Shown: one piece after another, positions 1-7,797 of the stretch | How positions within the stretch are numbered: position 1 is the first letter of the stretch | How the letters are laid out: each line of letters begins with the position of its first letter | Assembly: GCA_029256185.1 (NCBI GenBank) | Contig: JAQSYI010000004.1 | Location: 124,001 to 188,000, forward strand | Direction: 5' to 3' | DNA: 64,000 nucleotides | Source: Paenibacillaceae bacterium | Lineage (GTDB): Bacteria; Bacillota; Bacilli; Paenibacillales; NBRC-103111 | The notes under the pieces: model-generated | The model's input: the letters and a program-made list of their open reading frames with translations, nothing else | The model's database searches: none | What the model was told of the DNA's origin: nothing | Translations under genes and position numbers: made by a program

Positions 1-534
1 AAGACCGAAGTCATTGCACTCCACTGCGCCGCCTGCAGCCCGCTGCAATTCATCCACGGCCATTCCGGCGCACAGGCCGTCCTCATGGGCGAATGCATCC
101 TGCGTACCTGCGCAGAGAATGCAGATATCCCTGCCCGCAGCAAGTGCAGCCTCCGCGCAGGCGGCAACGTTAAGCAAGGAGCAGGCGAACACCTTGTGGG
201 CCCTTTGGGTTTTCTGAATAGCCCGCGTTCCGTTGGTGGTTGTCATGCAAATCCGCTTGCCCGCGATCCGCTCCTCCATATATTCGAAGGGAGAGTTGCC
301 CAGGTCAAACCCGGCAGGCATCCTGCAGTTGCGTTCTCCACCGAGAAGAATATCCGCTTCCCGCATGCTTTTGGCCTGCTGCACCGTCTCCACCGGCAGA
401 ATCCCCCGGCACCCGTGGGCGAGAGCCGTCACCATATTACTCGTTGCCCGCAGGACATCGATCACCAGAACCGTCTTCCCCGTCATATCCTCGGAACGGG
501 CTTCATTCACATTGGAGATAACTTCAACGAGCAT
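1..534 (-). CDS. comB: 2-phosphosulfolactate phosphatase ComB (partial, 3' end outside window)
   Basis: This gene dephosphorylates 2-phosphosulfolactate to 3-sulfolactate, the step after ComA. The reading frame is open for 178 codons and leaves the window without a stop, so the C-terminus is missing (family members are about 230-240 residues). Family motifs are visible: VIDVLRATS at about residues 24-32, GGERN at 65-69, DLGNSP at 77-82 and TTTNGTRA at 98-105. The ATG follows the comA stop by 20 bases and has a G-rich ribosome binding site, so the two genes form an operon. Bacillus subtilis carries the homologous pair yitC-yitD, and sulfolactate is a known spore solute in that genus; the same role here is inference. 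Confidence 0.88.
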   Translation of the reverse strand, partial: MLVEVISNVNEARSEDMTGKTVLVIDVLRATSNMVTALAHGCRGILPVETVQQAKSMREADILLGGERNCRMPAGFDLGNSPFEYMEERIAGKRICMTTTNGTRAIQKTQRAHKVFACSLLNVAACAEAALAAGRDICILCAGTQDAFAHEDGLCAGMAVDELQRAAGGAVECNDFGL

Positions 535-554
535 GCCTGTTTCCCCGCCTCCGC

Positions 555-1355
555 CTAAAATTGCTGCAATTCAAACGTATCTGAACGAAGCCCTCTCCGC
601 AGAGCTTCCAGGGCAATCACATCCTGCGGCGCAATATTGCCCAGATGAATATCCGCCCCGAGCCATTTGAGCAGATGAGCCTGCTGGGATTTTTGCGGCG
701 CCTCCCACAGCAGGAGATACGGGCTTGAGACTCCTTGCAGCACCGCCTGCACCTCAGCATCGCGGCAAGCCCCGGTTTCATCGAAAATGCCCACGCCTGT
801 TCCGGCTTCACGCGCTTCTATAGTAACCAATTCGGCGCCCGCTTCAACATCAATCCGCACCGTCTCGATCAGATCGTCCACGGAGACGCGCGAGCCCCAG
901 CATTTCTTGCCGTATTCGGTGTATACCTGCATACCTGTCTCCACACCCTGGCGGATCAGTTCAGTCCGGAGCGTTCTGTCCAGTTCAATGGTGCCGTCGG
1001 AAACCTCAATTCCGGTAAATCCCAGCTTGCGGACCTGATCAAAGAAAGCGTCTGTCACCGATCCCGCCACAGCAGCTTCCAGGAAGGTCCCTCCGGGCAT
1101 GACCGTTATTCCCGCTTCCCGGGCGATGGCTATTTTGGTCCGCAGCAGATCCTCCGGATACAGCGGAGCTGTTCCGAAGCCAAGCTTAATAATATCGATG
1201 TAAGAAGAGGCTGTGTCCAGCATATCTGCAAAAGCGTAGAGCCCCAGCCCCTTGTCGATGACCATGGTTTTGCCCAAAGTTCTGGGTTTATGCGACCGTC
1301 TGCCGGTAGGATCAAGCAAGTGCGGATGCCAGACGGCGGGAGTTATGGCTTCCAT
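555..1355 (-). CDS. comA: Phosphosulfolactate synthase ComA
   Basis: The 266-residue product matches phosphosulfolactate synthase, which adds sulfite to phosphoenolpyruvate to give (2R)-phosphosulfolactate. It has the expected TIM-barrel blocks: KLGFGTAPLYPEDLL at about residues 57-71, MPGGTFLEAAV at 86-96, GFTGIEVSDGTI at 112-123 and a later VTIEAREAGTG. The frame is open further upstream to 1460, but the ATG at 1355 is preferred because GAGGAG lies 8 bases before it and the upstream residues do not resemble the family. It is the first gene of a minus-strand operon with comB and diverges from yqhV and the spoIIIA operon. A spore-related role is inferred from family knowledge and this neighbourhood. 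Confidence 0.9.
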   Translation of the reverse strand: MEAITPAVWHPHLLDPTGRRSHKPRTLGKTMVIDKGLGLYAFADMLDTASSYIDIIKLGFGTAPLYPEDLLRTKIAIAREAGITVMPGGTFLEAAVAGSVTDAFFDQVRKLGFTGIEVSDGTIELDRTLRTELIRQGVETGMQVYTEYGKKCWGSRVSVDDLIETVRIDVEAGAELVTIEAREAGTGVGIFDETGACRDAEVQAVLQGVSSPYLLLWEAPQKSQQAHLLKWLGADIHLGNIAPQDVIALEALRRGLRSDTFELQQF

Positions 1356-1473
1356 CAAGAATTCTCCTCGCGTAATTAAGAATGGGTAGGCTATTGACAC
1401 ATCATATGCAAAAAAAATAAGGGAGTGCGGGATTATTCCTAAAAGCGGGCAAGCCTGCATATCGTAGATTAAG

Positions 1474-1542
1474 CGGGGATGAGCGCCTGACGGTGTCCTT
1501 CTGATGCCGTACGTTCGCCAAGAAGCCTAAGCCGCATCCCCG
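1474..1542 (-). repeat. CATAAACG-type intergenic element, divergent inverted copy
   Basis: Read on the minus strand this 69-bp segment resembles the four plus-strand copies near 7713, 8290, 10787 and 20521, sharing blocks such as GGCTTCTTG, CATCAGAAGGAC and GCGCTCATCC. Its ends form an 8-bp perfect inverted repeat, CGGGGATG (1474-1481) and CATCCCCG (1535-1542). It lies in the 345-bp gap between divergent comA and yqhV, which holds no convincing gene. The rest of that gap should contain the two promoters, but none could be assigned. Confidence 0.55.
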
Positions 1543-1700
1543 TCTATACTTTCTGGCGTGAGACTTGAACAAGCCCGGACATGTCCGGATACGCTTATGC
1601 AAATCTACCGGACACTCTCTTATTTACTTGATATGCGCAGGCAGATAGGGTTGGAAAATAATGCTAGTCTTGCAGCAACTTCATTAGCGGGAGGAATAGT

Positions 1701-1967
1701 ATGATGGATAAATTCGTAGCGGGCATGGCGTCGCTTAGGCTGCTGTCAGGTACGGTTGAGATTGCCGCGGCTGTGCTGATGCTTCGTTATATGCAGGTGG
1801 AGAAGGCGCTTCTGATTAATTCCGGCCTGGCTTTTGTGGGTCCCTTCATTCTGCTGGCGACCACCACCATCGGGTTGGTGGGTATGGCCGACAAGCTGTC
1901 GGCGGGGAAGCTTCTGTGGATTTTGCTGGGAGTATCTTGCATTTTTTTTGGAATTCTCAAAAAATAA
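1701..1967 (+). CDS. yqhV: YqhV family small membrane protein (DUF2619)
   Basis: The 88-residue product has three hydrophobic segments (about residues 8-30, 37-60 and 68-86) with short charged links, as in the YqhV/DUF2619 family of spore-formers. Family members sit directly upstream of spoIIIAA in B. subtilis, and the same position is kept here, with only 15 bases to the next start. GGGAGGAA precedes tandem ATG codons at 1701 and 1704. The function is unknown; the conserved link to spoIIIA suggests, by inference, a mother-cell membrane role in sporulation or simply shared transcription. Confidence 0.85.
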   Translation: MMDKFVAGMASLRLLSGTVEIAAAVLMLRYMQVEKALLINSGLAFVGPFILLATTTIGLVGMADKLSAGKLLWILLGVSCIFFGILKK

Positions 1968-1982
1968 CGGGGTGTCATATTT

Positions 1983-3017
1983 ATGAGGGTCAAGCATATA
2001 GATATGATAGACAGCCTGCCTGCTTCCGGGAAAGCCTGCGCTCCGGCCCAGTCCATCCTGCCTCTGCTGCCGCCGGTGTTGCGCACTGCCGTTTCCCTGC
2101 TGCCTGCTGCGGTTCTTGGAGGGGCGGAGGAGCTGCGCATCCGTGAAGGACGGCCGGTTGAGGTGGTGTACGGCGGAGGGCAATACGGCTTTGTCTCGCA
2201 AGACGGTCATCTGGCTGTACAAGCGGAGGGGGCCTGCACGGCCACCAAAGAGGATTGCCGCCAGCTCCTTGAGCTTCTGACCCGTCACTCGCTTTATTCC
2301 TTCGAGGAGGAGCTTAAGCGGGGCTTCATTACGGTGGAGGGGGGCCACCGGGTGGGGCTGTCCGGGCGGACCGTGCTGGAGGACAGCAAGGTCCGGATGA
2401 TCCGCGATGTCAGCGGGTTCAACATCCGGATCGCCCGGGAGGTGCAGGGCTGCGGACGGCCGGTGCTGCCGCGGATTGTGGATGAGAGGGAGAAGACGGT
2501 TCATCACACCTTGGTCATCTCTCCTCCCGGCCACGGCAAAACCACGCTGATCCGCGATCTGGCCCGGATGATCAGCGCAGGCGATTGGCTGCTCCCGGAC
2601 TTCGGCGGGGGCAAGAAGGTGGGCATTGTGGACGAGCGCTCCGAGGTGGCGGCCTGCGTCCGGGGGGTTCCCCGCTTCGAGGTGGGACCGCGTACCGATG
2701 TGATGGACGGCTGCCCCAAGGCGGAAGGCATGATCATGATGATCCGCTCCATGTCGCCTGAGGTGCTGGTCGTCGATGAGATCGGCCGCCCGGAGGATGC
2801 GCGGGCCATTCATGAAGCGGTGCATGCGGGCATCCGGGTCATTGCCACCGCCCATGGAGCAAGCAGAGAGGACGCCTTGCAGCGCCCGGTCCTTCGGGAG
2901 CTTGCAGAGGCCGGAGTCTTCCGGCGCTTTGTCACCCTTCGCGGCCGCGGGAACACGATCAGAGTGGAGTCCCTTTCAAGGGAGCACATGCTTCACCAGG
3001 AAGGACGGGGCCTATGA
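1983..3017 (+). CDS. spoIIIAA: Stage III sporulation protein AA, ATPase
   Basis: SpoIIIAA is the cytosolic mother-cell ATPase of the SpoIIIA-SpoIIQ complex, related to secretion ATPases of type II/IV systems. The 344-residue product carries a Walker A motif, PPGHGKTT, near residue 182, and a Walker B/Asp-box region, VLVVDEIGRPED, near residue 262, preceded by MIRSMSPE. It is somewhat longer than the B. subtilis protein because of an extra N-terminal stretch, so a later start is possible, though the ATG at 1983 has a GGGGTG site upstream. Its stop overlaps the spoIIIAB start by four bases. The operon is expected to be sigma-E dependent, but no convincing sigma-E promoter was found. Confidence 0.95.
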   Translation: MRVKHIDMIDSLPASGKACAPAQSILPLLPPVLRTAVSLLPAAVLGGAEELRIREGRPVEVVYGGGQYGFVSQDGHLAVQAEGACTATKEDCRQLLELLTRHSLYSFEEELKRGFITVEGGHRVGLSGRTVLEDSKVRMIRDVSGFNIRIAREVQGCGRPVLPRIVDEREKTVHHTLVISPPGHGKTTLIRDLARMISAGDWLLPDFGGGKKVGIVDERSEVAACVRGVPRFEVGPRTDVMDGCPKAEGMIMMIRSMSPEVLVVDEIGRPEDARAIHEAVHAGIRVIATAHGASREDALQRPVLRELAEAGVFRRFVTLRGRGNTIRVESLSREHMLHQEGRGL

Positions 3018-3532
3018 TCAAGCTCATCGGTGCGTTATGCATCATTTGTGCCGGGACCCTGCTCGGGTTCTACCAGGCGCTGCAGCTCTCCGCCCGTCCC
3101 AGGCAGATCCGCCAGTCGCTGCAGGGGCTGCAGCGGCTGGAGACAGAGATTCTCTACGGCTTCACCCCGCTCTCCGAGGCATTCGTCTCTGTCGCCGGAT
3201 CGTTGACAGGACCCGTGTCCACTCTGTTTGAGCGGGCCGGAGCGAAGCTGGATAACGGAGAGGCCGGAACGGTCGCCGACAGTTGGCGGCAAGCGATTGA
3301 CACATGCTGGGCAAACACGGCCATGAAGCGGACCGAACGGGAGGCGCTGCTGCAGTTGGGCTCGATTCTGGGCATCAGCGACAGAGCGGACCAGGCCAAG
3401 CATCTGCGTCTTGCGGTCAGCGTGCTGCAGGCCGAGGAAGCGGCCGCCGCGGAAGACTATAGGCGGTATGGCAGTATGTGGCGAAGCCTGGGGTTGCTCT
3501 CCGGGGTGCTGATCGTCATCCTAATGTACTGA
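3014..3532 (+). CDS. spoIIIAB: Stage III sporulation protein AB
   Basis: The 172-residue product has an N-terminal membrane segment (about residues 3-20), a soluble helical middle, and a second hydrophobic segment at the C-terminus (about 155-171). This is the layout of SpoIIIAB, which resembles type II secretion GspF-like proteins. Motifs typical of the family include RLETEILYGFTPL near residue 40 and EREALLQLGSILGISD near 108-123. It is translationally coupled to spoIIIAA through an ATGA overlap and is followed 15 bases later by spoIIIAC. Confidence 0.93.
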   Translation: MIKLIGALCIICAGTLLGFYQALQLSARPRQIRQSLQGLQRLETEILYGFTPLSEAFVSVAGSLTGPVSTLFERAGAKLDNGEAGTVADSWRQAIDTCWANTAMKRTEREALLQLGSILGISDRADQAKHLRLAVSVLQAEEAAAAEDYRRYGSMWRSLGLLSGVLIVILMY

Positions 3533-3547
3533 TGCAGGAGGCCAGCT

Positions 3548-3751
3548 ATGAATGTAGATGTGAATGCGATTTTCCAAATCGCCGGAATCGGCATCGTCAT
3601 TGCGATGATCCATACCGTGCTGAAGCAGATGGGCAAGGAGGATATGGCCCATTGGGTGACGCTGATCGGCTTTGTCGTGGTGTTGTTTATGGTAGTCAGC
3701 ATGCTCTCCAAGCTGTTTCAGGAAATCAAAACTATCTTTCTTTTTCAGTAG
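3548..3751 (+). CDS. spoIIIAC: Stage III sporulation protein AC
   Basis: This is a very short membrane protein of 67 residues with two transmembrane segments (about residues 8-28 and 34-58), the size and form of SpoIIIAC. The segment VNAIFQIAGIGIVIAMIHTV is characteristic of the family. GGAGGCCAGCT lies before the ATG. It is believed to help form the membrane platform of the SpoIIIA machine together with SpoIIIAD. Confidence 0.94.
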   Translation: MNVDVNAIFQIAGIGIVIAMIHTVLKQMGKEDMAHWVTLIGFVVVLFMVVSMLSKLFQEIKTIFLFQ

Positions 3752-3760
3752 GTGCCCGCC

Positions 3761-4150
3761 GTGGAAATGATTCAGATCGTCTCGCTTGGACTTGTTGTTA
3801 CCGTGCTGGCGCTCATTCTCAAGGAACAAAAGCCCGTATTCGCCTTTCTGCTCGTCACGATCACCGGGATCGGCATCTTCTTGTTCCTGCTGGGTAAAAT
3901 TTCCTCGGTCATCCGCATTCTGGAGCAGCTGGCGGATCATTCTCAGGTCAATCATGTGTTCTTCACCACCATATTGAAGATTATCGGCGTGGCTTACATC
4001 GCCGAATTCGGCGCCCAGGTCGTGCGGGATGCAGGCCAGGATTCCATCGCCTCCAAGATCGAGCTCACCGGCAAAATCATCATTATGGTGATGGCGATTC
4101 CGATCATCACGGTCATTATCGAAACGGTGATGAAGCTGATGCCAAGCTGA
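3761..4150 (+). CDS. spoIIIAD: Stage III sporulation protein AD
   Basis: The product is a 129-residue polytopic membrane protein with about four hydrophobic segments, matching SpoIIIAD. The N-terminal half contains LVVTVLALILKEQKPVFAFL, closely like the family. The GTG at 3761 is chosen because AGGTG at 3750-3754 stands six bases before it. An in-frame GTG at 3752 lies inside that site, and an ATG at 3767 is also possible. The site overlaps the spoIIIAC stop codon. The gap to spoIIIAE is 108 bases, much longer than between the other genes here, and holds a leader repeat. Confidence 0.92.
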   Translation: MEMIQIVSLGLVVTVLALILKEQKPVFAFLLVTITGIGIFLFLLGKISSVIRILEQLADHSQVNHVFFTTILKIIGVAYIAEFGAQVVRDAGQDSIASKIELTGKIIIMVMAIPIITVIIETVMKLMPS

Positions 4151-4184
4151 CAGGCCGTGAGTGAAGCATAGAAATAACGGAGTT

Positions 4185-4250
4185 TATGCTTCCGAAGCCA
4201 GTTTTCCTTCTTACCGCTGCGCTTCGCTGTAAGCGAAAAACTTTCAGGAG
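4185..4250 (+). repeat. SD-leader hairpin repeat before spoIIIAE
   Basis: This is one copy of a dispersed leader element. It starts with TATGCTTCCGAAGCCAG, has a hairpin-capable middle, and ends GCGAAAAACTTTCAGGAG, so that the final AGGAG is the Shine-Dalgarno sequence of spoIIIAE. AGTTTTCC near the start and GCGAAAAACT near the end can pair in part, with an inner stem around GCGCTTCGC. Related copies precede spoIIIAH, accB, bkdB and the gene at 34238-34522. Confidence 0.8.
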
Positions 4251-4258
4251 TTGTACCT

Positions 4259-5437
4259 ATGAGACGCAGCCCTAAACTCCATGCTTGGCTCATGCTTGTA
4301 TTCATTCTCTTCGGAGGCATTGCAGGCCATGTGCAGGCAGGCCCCGCTGACTCCATCGTCTTGCAGCAGGCAGAGCGCCTGCCCACCGATCAGGTGGAGC
4401 AATATTGGTCATCGATGATGAAGGATTATGCGGCTTATTTCCCGGAAGGGCGCACGCCCAGCTTCAAGGAAATGCTGGTCCCCGGCGGCAGCGGCTTCAG
4501 CTTCAGCAACATCTTCAACGGCATCTTCCGCTTCTTCTTCCACGAAGTGCTGCTTAACGGGAGGCTTCTGGCCAGCATCGTCATTCTCAGCGTGTTCAGC
4601 ATGATTCTGGAATCGCTGCAAAGCGCCTTTCAACGCAACTCAGTCAGCAAGATCGGCTATTCCATCTGTTATATGGTTTTGATCGTCATCGCAATCAACA
4701 GCTTCAGTGTGGCCATCGGCTATGCCAAGTCGGCCATATCAACCATGATCAACTTCATGATTGCCATCGTGCCCATTCTCCTGACGCTGCTTGGGTCCAT
4801 GGGCAACATCACCTCGGTAACGGTTATGCATCCGCTGATTGTGTTCATGGTCAACACCATGGGCGCCGCCATCTATTACATTGTGTTTCCGTTGTTGTTC
4901 TTCTCGGTGGTGCTGTCCATCGTAAGCTCCATCTCAGAAAAGTACAAGGTAACCCAATTGGCCAAGATGCTGCAAAAAGCTGGAGTTGTCATCATGAGTG
5001 TGATGGTTACTGTGTTTTTGGGAGTGCTCTCCGTTCAGGGGATATCGGGAGCTGTGGCGGACGGAATCGGCATCCGCACCGCCAAGTATCTGACAGGCAA
5101 CTTCGTTCCCGTGGTCGGGCGCCTGTTCTCGGATGCTTCGGACACTGTCATCGGGGCCTCTCTGCTGGTGAAGAACGCGATCGGTCTGGCCGGGGTTGTG
5201 ATTCTGATCGTGCTTTGCGCTTTTCCCGCAGTGAAAATTTTGACAATGGCGCTGATCTACCATGTATCCGCCGCCGTGCTGCAGCCCTTGGGAGACAGCC
5301 CGATTGTAAAGACGCTTGGCAGCATCGGCAAAAGCATGATGTATGTATTTGCCGCTCTGGCGGCTGTGGGCTTCTTGTTCTTCCTGGCCATTACGATTCT
5401 CATTACGGCAAGCAATGTGTCCGTGATGGTCCGATAG
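4259..5437 (+). CDS. spoIIIAE: Stage III sporulation protein AE
   Basis: The 392-residue product is the large polytopic membrane component of the SpoIIIA complex. It begins with a signal-like hydrophobic segment (about residues 8-25), has a soluble linker to about residue 95, and then about seven membrane segments. Family blocks include the LASIVILSVFSMILESLQSAF region near residue 110 and QGISGAVADGIGIRTAKYL near 262-280, which is strongly conserved. The ATG at 4259 lies eight bases after the AGGAG that ends the upstream leader repeat. The gene is followed 12 bases later by spoIIIAF. Confidence 0.95.
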   Translation: MRRSPKLHAWLMLVFILFGGIAGHVQAGPADSIVLQQAERLPTDQVEQYWSSMMKDYAAYFPEGRTPSFKEMLVPGGSGFSFSNIFNGIFRFFFHEVLLNGRLLASIVILSVFSMILESLQSAFQRNSVSKIGYSICYMVLIVIAINSFSVAIGYAKSAISTMINFMIAIVPILLTLLGSMGNITSVTVMHPLIVFMVNTMGAAIYYIVFPLLFFSVVLSIVSSISEKYKVTQLAKMLQKAGVVIMSVMVTVFLGVLSVQGISGAVADGIGIRTAKYLTGNFVPVVGRLFSDASDTVIGASLLVKNAIGLAGVVILIVLCAFPAVKILTMALIYHVSAAVLQPLGDSPIVKTLGSIGKSMMYVFAALAAVGFLFFLAITILITASNVSVMVR

Positions 5438-5449
5438 GAGTGTTTTCTT

Positions 5450-6178
5450 ATGATGAATTGGTTAAGCGATTGGCTCAAGCAGGTTATTCTGATTATTTTG
5501 CTTGCATCCTTCGTCGATCTGCTGCTGCCCAGCCAGGCGATGCAGCGGTATGTCCGCACGGTGGTCAGCCTGTTCTTGCTGCTTACGCTGCTTGCGCCGC
5601 TGTTCGAGCTGTTCCAGCGGGATTGGGACCAGGATCAGCTTCTGGCCGAAGCCGGGCAGCTGCAACTCCATAACAGCGGCAGCCGCGCCGCTCTGCAGCC
5701 TCTTGCTGCGGTGCTTGCGGAATCGGAGAAGCTGAAGGAGGGCAATGCGCAGGAGGCGAAGCGTCTTACGGAGAGCCGTCTGGCAGAAGAAATGAAGACA
5801 GGCCTGGAGAGCTCCACGGGAGCCCGGGTAGCCGAGCTTCAGGTGCATATTGAAACGGACCAAAAAGGTGTCCCCGTCATCCATTCGGTGCGGGCAGTCC
5901 TTTCACATAGAGAAGAATCGGCCAAGCCGCCGGATGGGGAAACAAAGGCGGTCGGTAAGGTTAACGTTGAGAAGGTGCGGCCGGTCACGGTCGCAATCGA
6001 TCCCTATGAAGGCAAGGCGGTGCAGGCCGAGCCTGTGATAGAGCAACCGGATGACGCCGAACTGAGAGGCCTTGCCGTCCGTTTTTTCGAGCGGGAGTGG
6101 CAATTGCCGAAGGAGAGGCTGGAGATCGGCTTCTTGCCGCAGCAGGTCAAGGAAGCAGCAGTTTCAAACGGGAGGTGA
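5450..6178 (+). CDS. spoIIIAF: Stage III sporulation protein AF
   Basis: The 242-residue protein starts with two membrane segments (about residues 8-26 and 35-52) followed by a soluble domain. This is the SpoIIIAF plan, in which the C-terminal part has a ring-building fold related to type II/III secretion rings. The N-terminus WLKQVILIILLASFVDLLLP is typical. The stretch from about residue 150 to 205 is rich in Lys, Glu, Pro and Val and looks like a flexible insert, making the protein longer than many homologues. Two ATG codons (5450, 5453) follow TAGGAG; either could be used. Confidence 0.92.
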   Translation: MMNWLSDWLKQVILIILLASFVDLLLPSQAMQRYVRTVVSLFLLLTLLAPLFELFQRDWDQDQLLAEAGQLQLHNSGSRAALQPLAAVLAESEKLKEGNAQEAKRLTESRLAEEMKTGLESSTGARVAELQVHIETDQKGVPVIHSVRAVLSHREESAKPPDGETKAVGKVNVEKVRPVTVAIDPYEGKAVQAEPVIEQPDDAELRGLAVRFFEREWQLPKERLEIGFLPQQVKEAAVSNGR

Positions 6179-6185
6179 GGCCATA

Positions 6186-6827
6186 ATGGCAGCATGGTTT
6201 AAAAAAATAGAGGATCTCCTGTCCGGAGGCCCGGGAGGCGGCAAGCGGGTGAAAACCTTCCGGTTTCTGATCCTGCTGGGACTTGCAGGCTGCGCACTGA
6301 TGATCCTGAATTCCTTTTCGTTCCTGAATATCCGCAATGTGGACCCGGTGAAGCAGGGGGCGCCTCCCCCGGAGTCGGAAGCCTCGGCCGCCTTCGGCTC
6401 GGGGATCAGCAAGGAGCAGGCCAGCTTCCGTGATTATGAGCAGGCCTATGAAGCGAGATTGCGGGAAATCCTGACGAAGATCGTCGGGGTGGGCGAGGTG
6501 GAGGTAATGGTCACGATTGACTCCACAGAGGAACTGCAGGTGGAGAAGAACGTCAAGGACAGCCAGCAGGTCACCAATGAGAAGGGCAACAACGGGGAGA
6601 CGCGGCATATCACTGACATGAGCCGAACCACAGATGCCGTGCTGATGAACCAGTCGGGGGATCAGACGCCCCTGATTGTTAAGACCACCAAGCCCAAGAT
6701 CAGAGGCGTGGTGGTGGTGGCCAAGGGGGCCGAGAATGCGACGGTCAAGCTGCTGATCTCCGACGCTGTAGAAAGGGGGCTTGAGGTGCCGGCCCACCGG
6801 ATATCCGTTATTCCCCGCAAGCAATAG
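6186..6827 (+). CDS. spoIIIAG: Stage III sporulation protein AG
   Basis: The 213-residue product has one N-terminal membrane segment (about residues 27-45) and a soluble domain facing the intermembrane space. SpoIIIAG forms a large oligomeric ring there. The family block GVGEVEVMVTIDSTEELQVEKN lies near residues 100-121. The conserved C-terminal part reads IRGVVVVAKGAENATVKLLI. The ATG at 6186 is chosen because GGGAGGTGAGG stands just before it. The 202-base gap to spoIIIAH holds two copies of the leader repeat, so the last gene of the operon is spaced unusually far away. Confidence 0.94.
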   Translation: MAAWFKKIEDLLSGGPGGGKRVKTFRFLILLGLAGCALMILNSFSFLNIRNVDPVKQGAPPPESEASAAFGSGISKEQASFRDYEQAYEARLREILTKIVGVGEVEVMVTIDSTEELQVEKNVKDSQQVTNEKGNNGETRHITDMSRTTDAVLMNQSGDQTPLIVKTTKPKIRGVVVVAKGAENATVKLLISDAVERGLEVPAHRISVIPRKQ

Positions 6828-6884
6828 CGAAGCTTCGCCAATGCCCGGGATGAGATAGAACCGCTGCAAGCGAAAAAAACCTGA

Positions 6885-7021
6885 AGCTTACGCTTGCGAA
6901 GCGAGTTTTTCGCTTATGCCGGCAATACCGGCAAAGAACTCAAAACCAGGTCTATGCTTACGAAGTGAGTTTTTCGCTTATGCCGGCAATACCGGCAAAG
7001 AACTCAAAACTTTTAAGGAGG
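6885..7021 (+). repeat. Two tandem SD-leader hairpin repeats before spoIIIAH
   Basis: Two nearly identical units lie at about 6885-6946 and 6953-7021. Each has TTACGAAG or a variant, then GAGTTTTTCGCTTATGCC, a tight GCCGG-CAATA-CCGGC hairpin, and AAAGAACTCAAAAC. The second unit runs straight into TTTTAAGGAGG, the ribosome binding site of spoIIIAH. GAGTT and AACTC can close an outer stem around the GCCGG hairpin. Confidence 0.85.
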
Positions 7022-7029
7022 AATTCACA

Positions 7030-7644
7030 ATGAATACGAAAAGACAAACAATTTGGTTGGTTTCCATGCTTAGCCTGATGGTGGTGCTCTCCGCCTATTA
7101 CCTGTTCACGGAGGATGTCAACAAGCTGAATACCGCAACGGAGAAGGTGACCCAGGAGGATATCAAGGTTACGACCGAGCAGAAAGATCCCGTCTCCCAA
7201 GAGAAAGCAGTCAGCGGCGGACTGACTGCCGGAACGTCAGAAAAAAGCAGCGACGCCAAAGTATTGGAGCAAGTGCAATCGGTTGCCAAATCGGGCTCGG
7301 ATTATTTCGCCGACCTGGCCTATAAGCGGAACCAGGACATGGGGCTAAAGGCAGAAGGCTTTCTGAATATTATCGTGGACACCAAGAAGAGTACCGATGA
7401 AATCTCCAAGGCCACCGATGAGTTCGAAAAACTGCAAACCATGCAGGCCAAGGTGGAGAACCTGGAGGATCTTCTTGGCCAGACCTACAGCAACGCCATC
7501 GTATTGGCAGAGGACAACAAATACAAGGCTTTGGTGCAGGTGGCCGGCAAGCTTGACGCCAAGCAGGCCCAAGGCATTATCGACATGATGATTAAGGAGC
7601 TGGGCGTGGTCAAGGATAACGTGTCCGTTCAATATATGAACTGA
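7030..7644 (+). CDS. spoIIIAH: Stage III sporulation protein AH
   Basis: SpoIIIAH is a mother-cell membrane protein that crosses the outer forespore membrane and binds forespore SpoIIQ, linking the two cells. The 204-residue product has a single membrane segment at about residues 8-26, a variable Lys/Glu/Ser-rich linker to about 95, and a C-terminal ring-building domain related to YscJ/FliF. Conserved blocks there are GFLNIIVDT near residue 113 and SNAIVLAEDNK near 155. AAGGAGG seven to ten bases before the ATG is a strong binding site. A hairpin terminator follows the stop. Confidence 0.95.
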   Translation: MNTKRQTIWLVSMLSLMVVLSAYYLFTEDVNKLNTATEKVTQEDIKVTTEQKDPVSQEKAVSGGLTAGTSEKSSDAKVLEQVQSVAKSGSDYFADLAYKRNQDMGLKAEGFLNIIVDTKKSTDEISKATDEFEKLQTMQAKVENLEDLLGQTYSNAIVLAEDNKYKALVQVAGKLDAKQAQGIIDMMIKELGVVKDNVSVQYMN

Positions 7645-7671
7645 CAAAGCCGGTGCTTCAATTATCTGTGC

Positions 7672-7705
7672 GGGGAGTCTGCCACATTGCGGCCGGCTCC
7701 CTTTC
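7672..7705 (+). terminator. Rho-independent terminator of the spoIIIA operon
   Basis: GGGAG-TCT-GCC pairs with GGC-CGG-CTCCC around the loop ACATTGC, followed by TTTCGTT. The stem is imperfect and the T tract is short, so it may be a weak terminator. It lies 28 bases after the spoIIIAH stop. Confidence 0.55.
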
Positions 7706-7712
7706 GTTCCAG

Positions 7713-7797
7713 TCTCAGAAAGCATAAGCGGGGAAGCGGCCCGGCTTCTTGATACACGCGTCAGCGTCAAAAGGAAGCCAATAGGCGTTTATCTTCC
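7713..7797 (+). repeat. CATAAACG-type intergenic element, copy
   Basis: This roughly 85-bp element begins TCTCAGAAAGCATAAGCG and ends GGCGTTTATC. It contains CGGCTTCTTGATACACGCG and CGTCAAAAGGAAGCC in the middle. ATAAGCG at one end and GCGTTTAT at the other form inverted ends. The closest relatives in the window are at 8290, 10787 and 20521, with a divergent inverted one at 1474. It has no coding capacity. Confidence 0.75.

Noticed and set aside
735..1379. Long open frame on the plus strand opposite comA
   Set aside because: It lies fully opposite a well-supported enzyme gene, has no recognisable family and is typical of GC-rich antisense open frames.
1395..1425. TTGACA followed by an A-rich stretch at 1395, considered as a promoter for yqhV
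   Set aside because: No acceptable -10 hexamer stands at 16-18 bases, and it lies more than 270 bases before the gene.
1746..2855. 369-codon minus-strand frame opposite yqhV and spoIIIAA
   Set aside because: It is a long antisense frame rich in His, Arg, Pro and Gln, a composition typical of shadow frames, and it covers two conserved genes.
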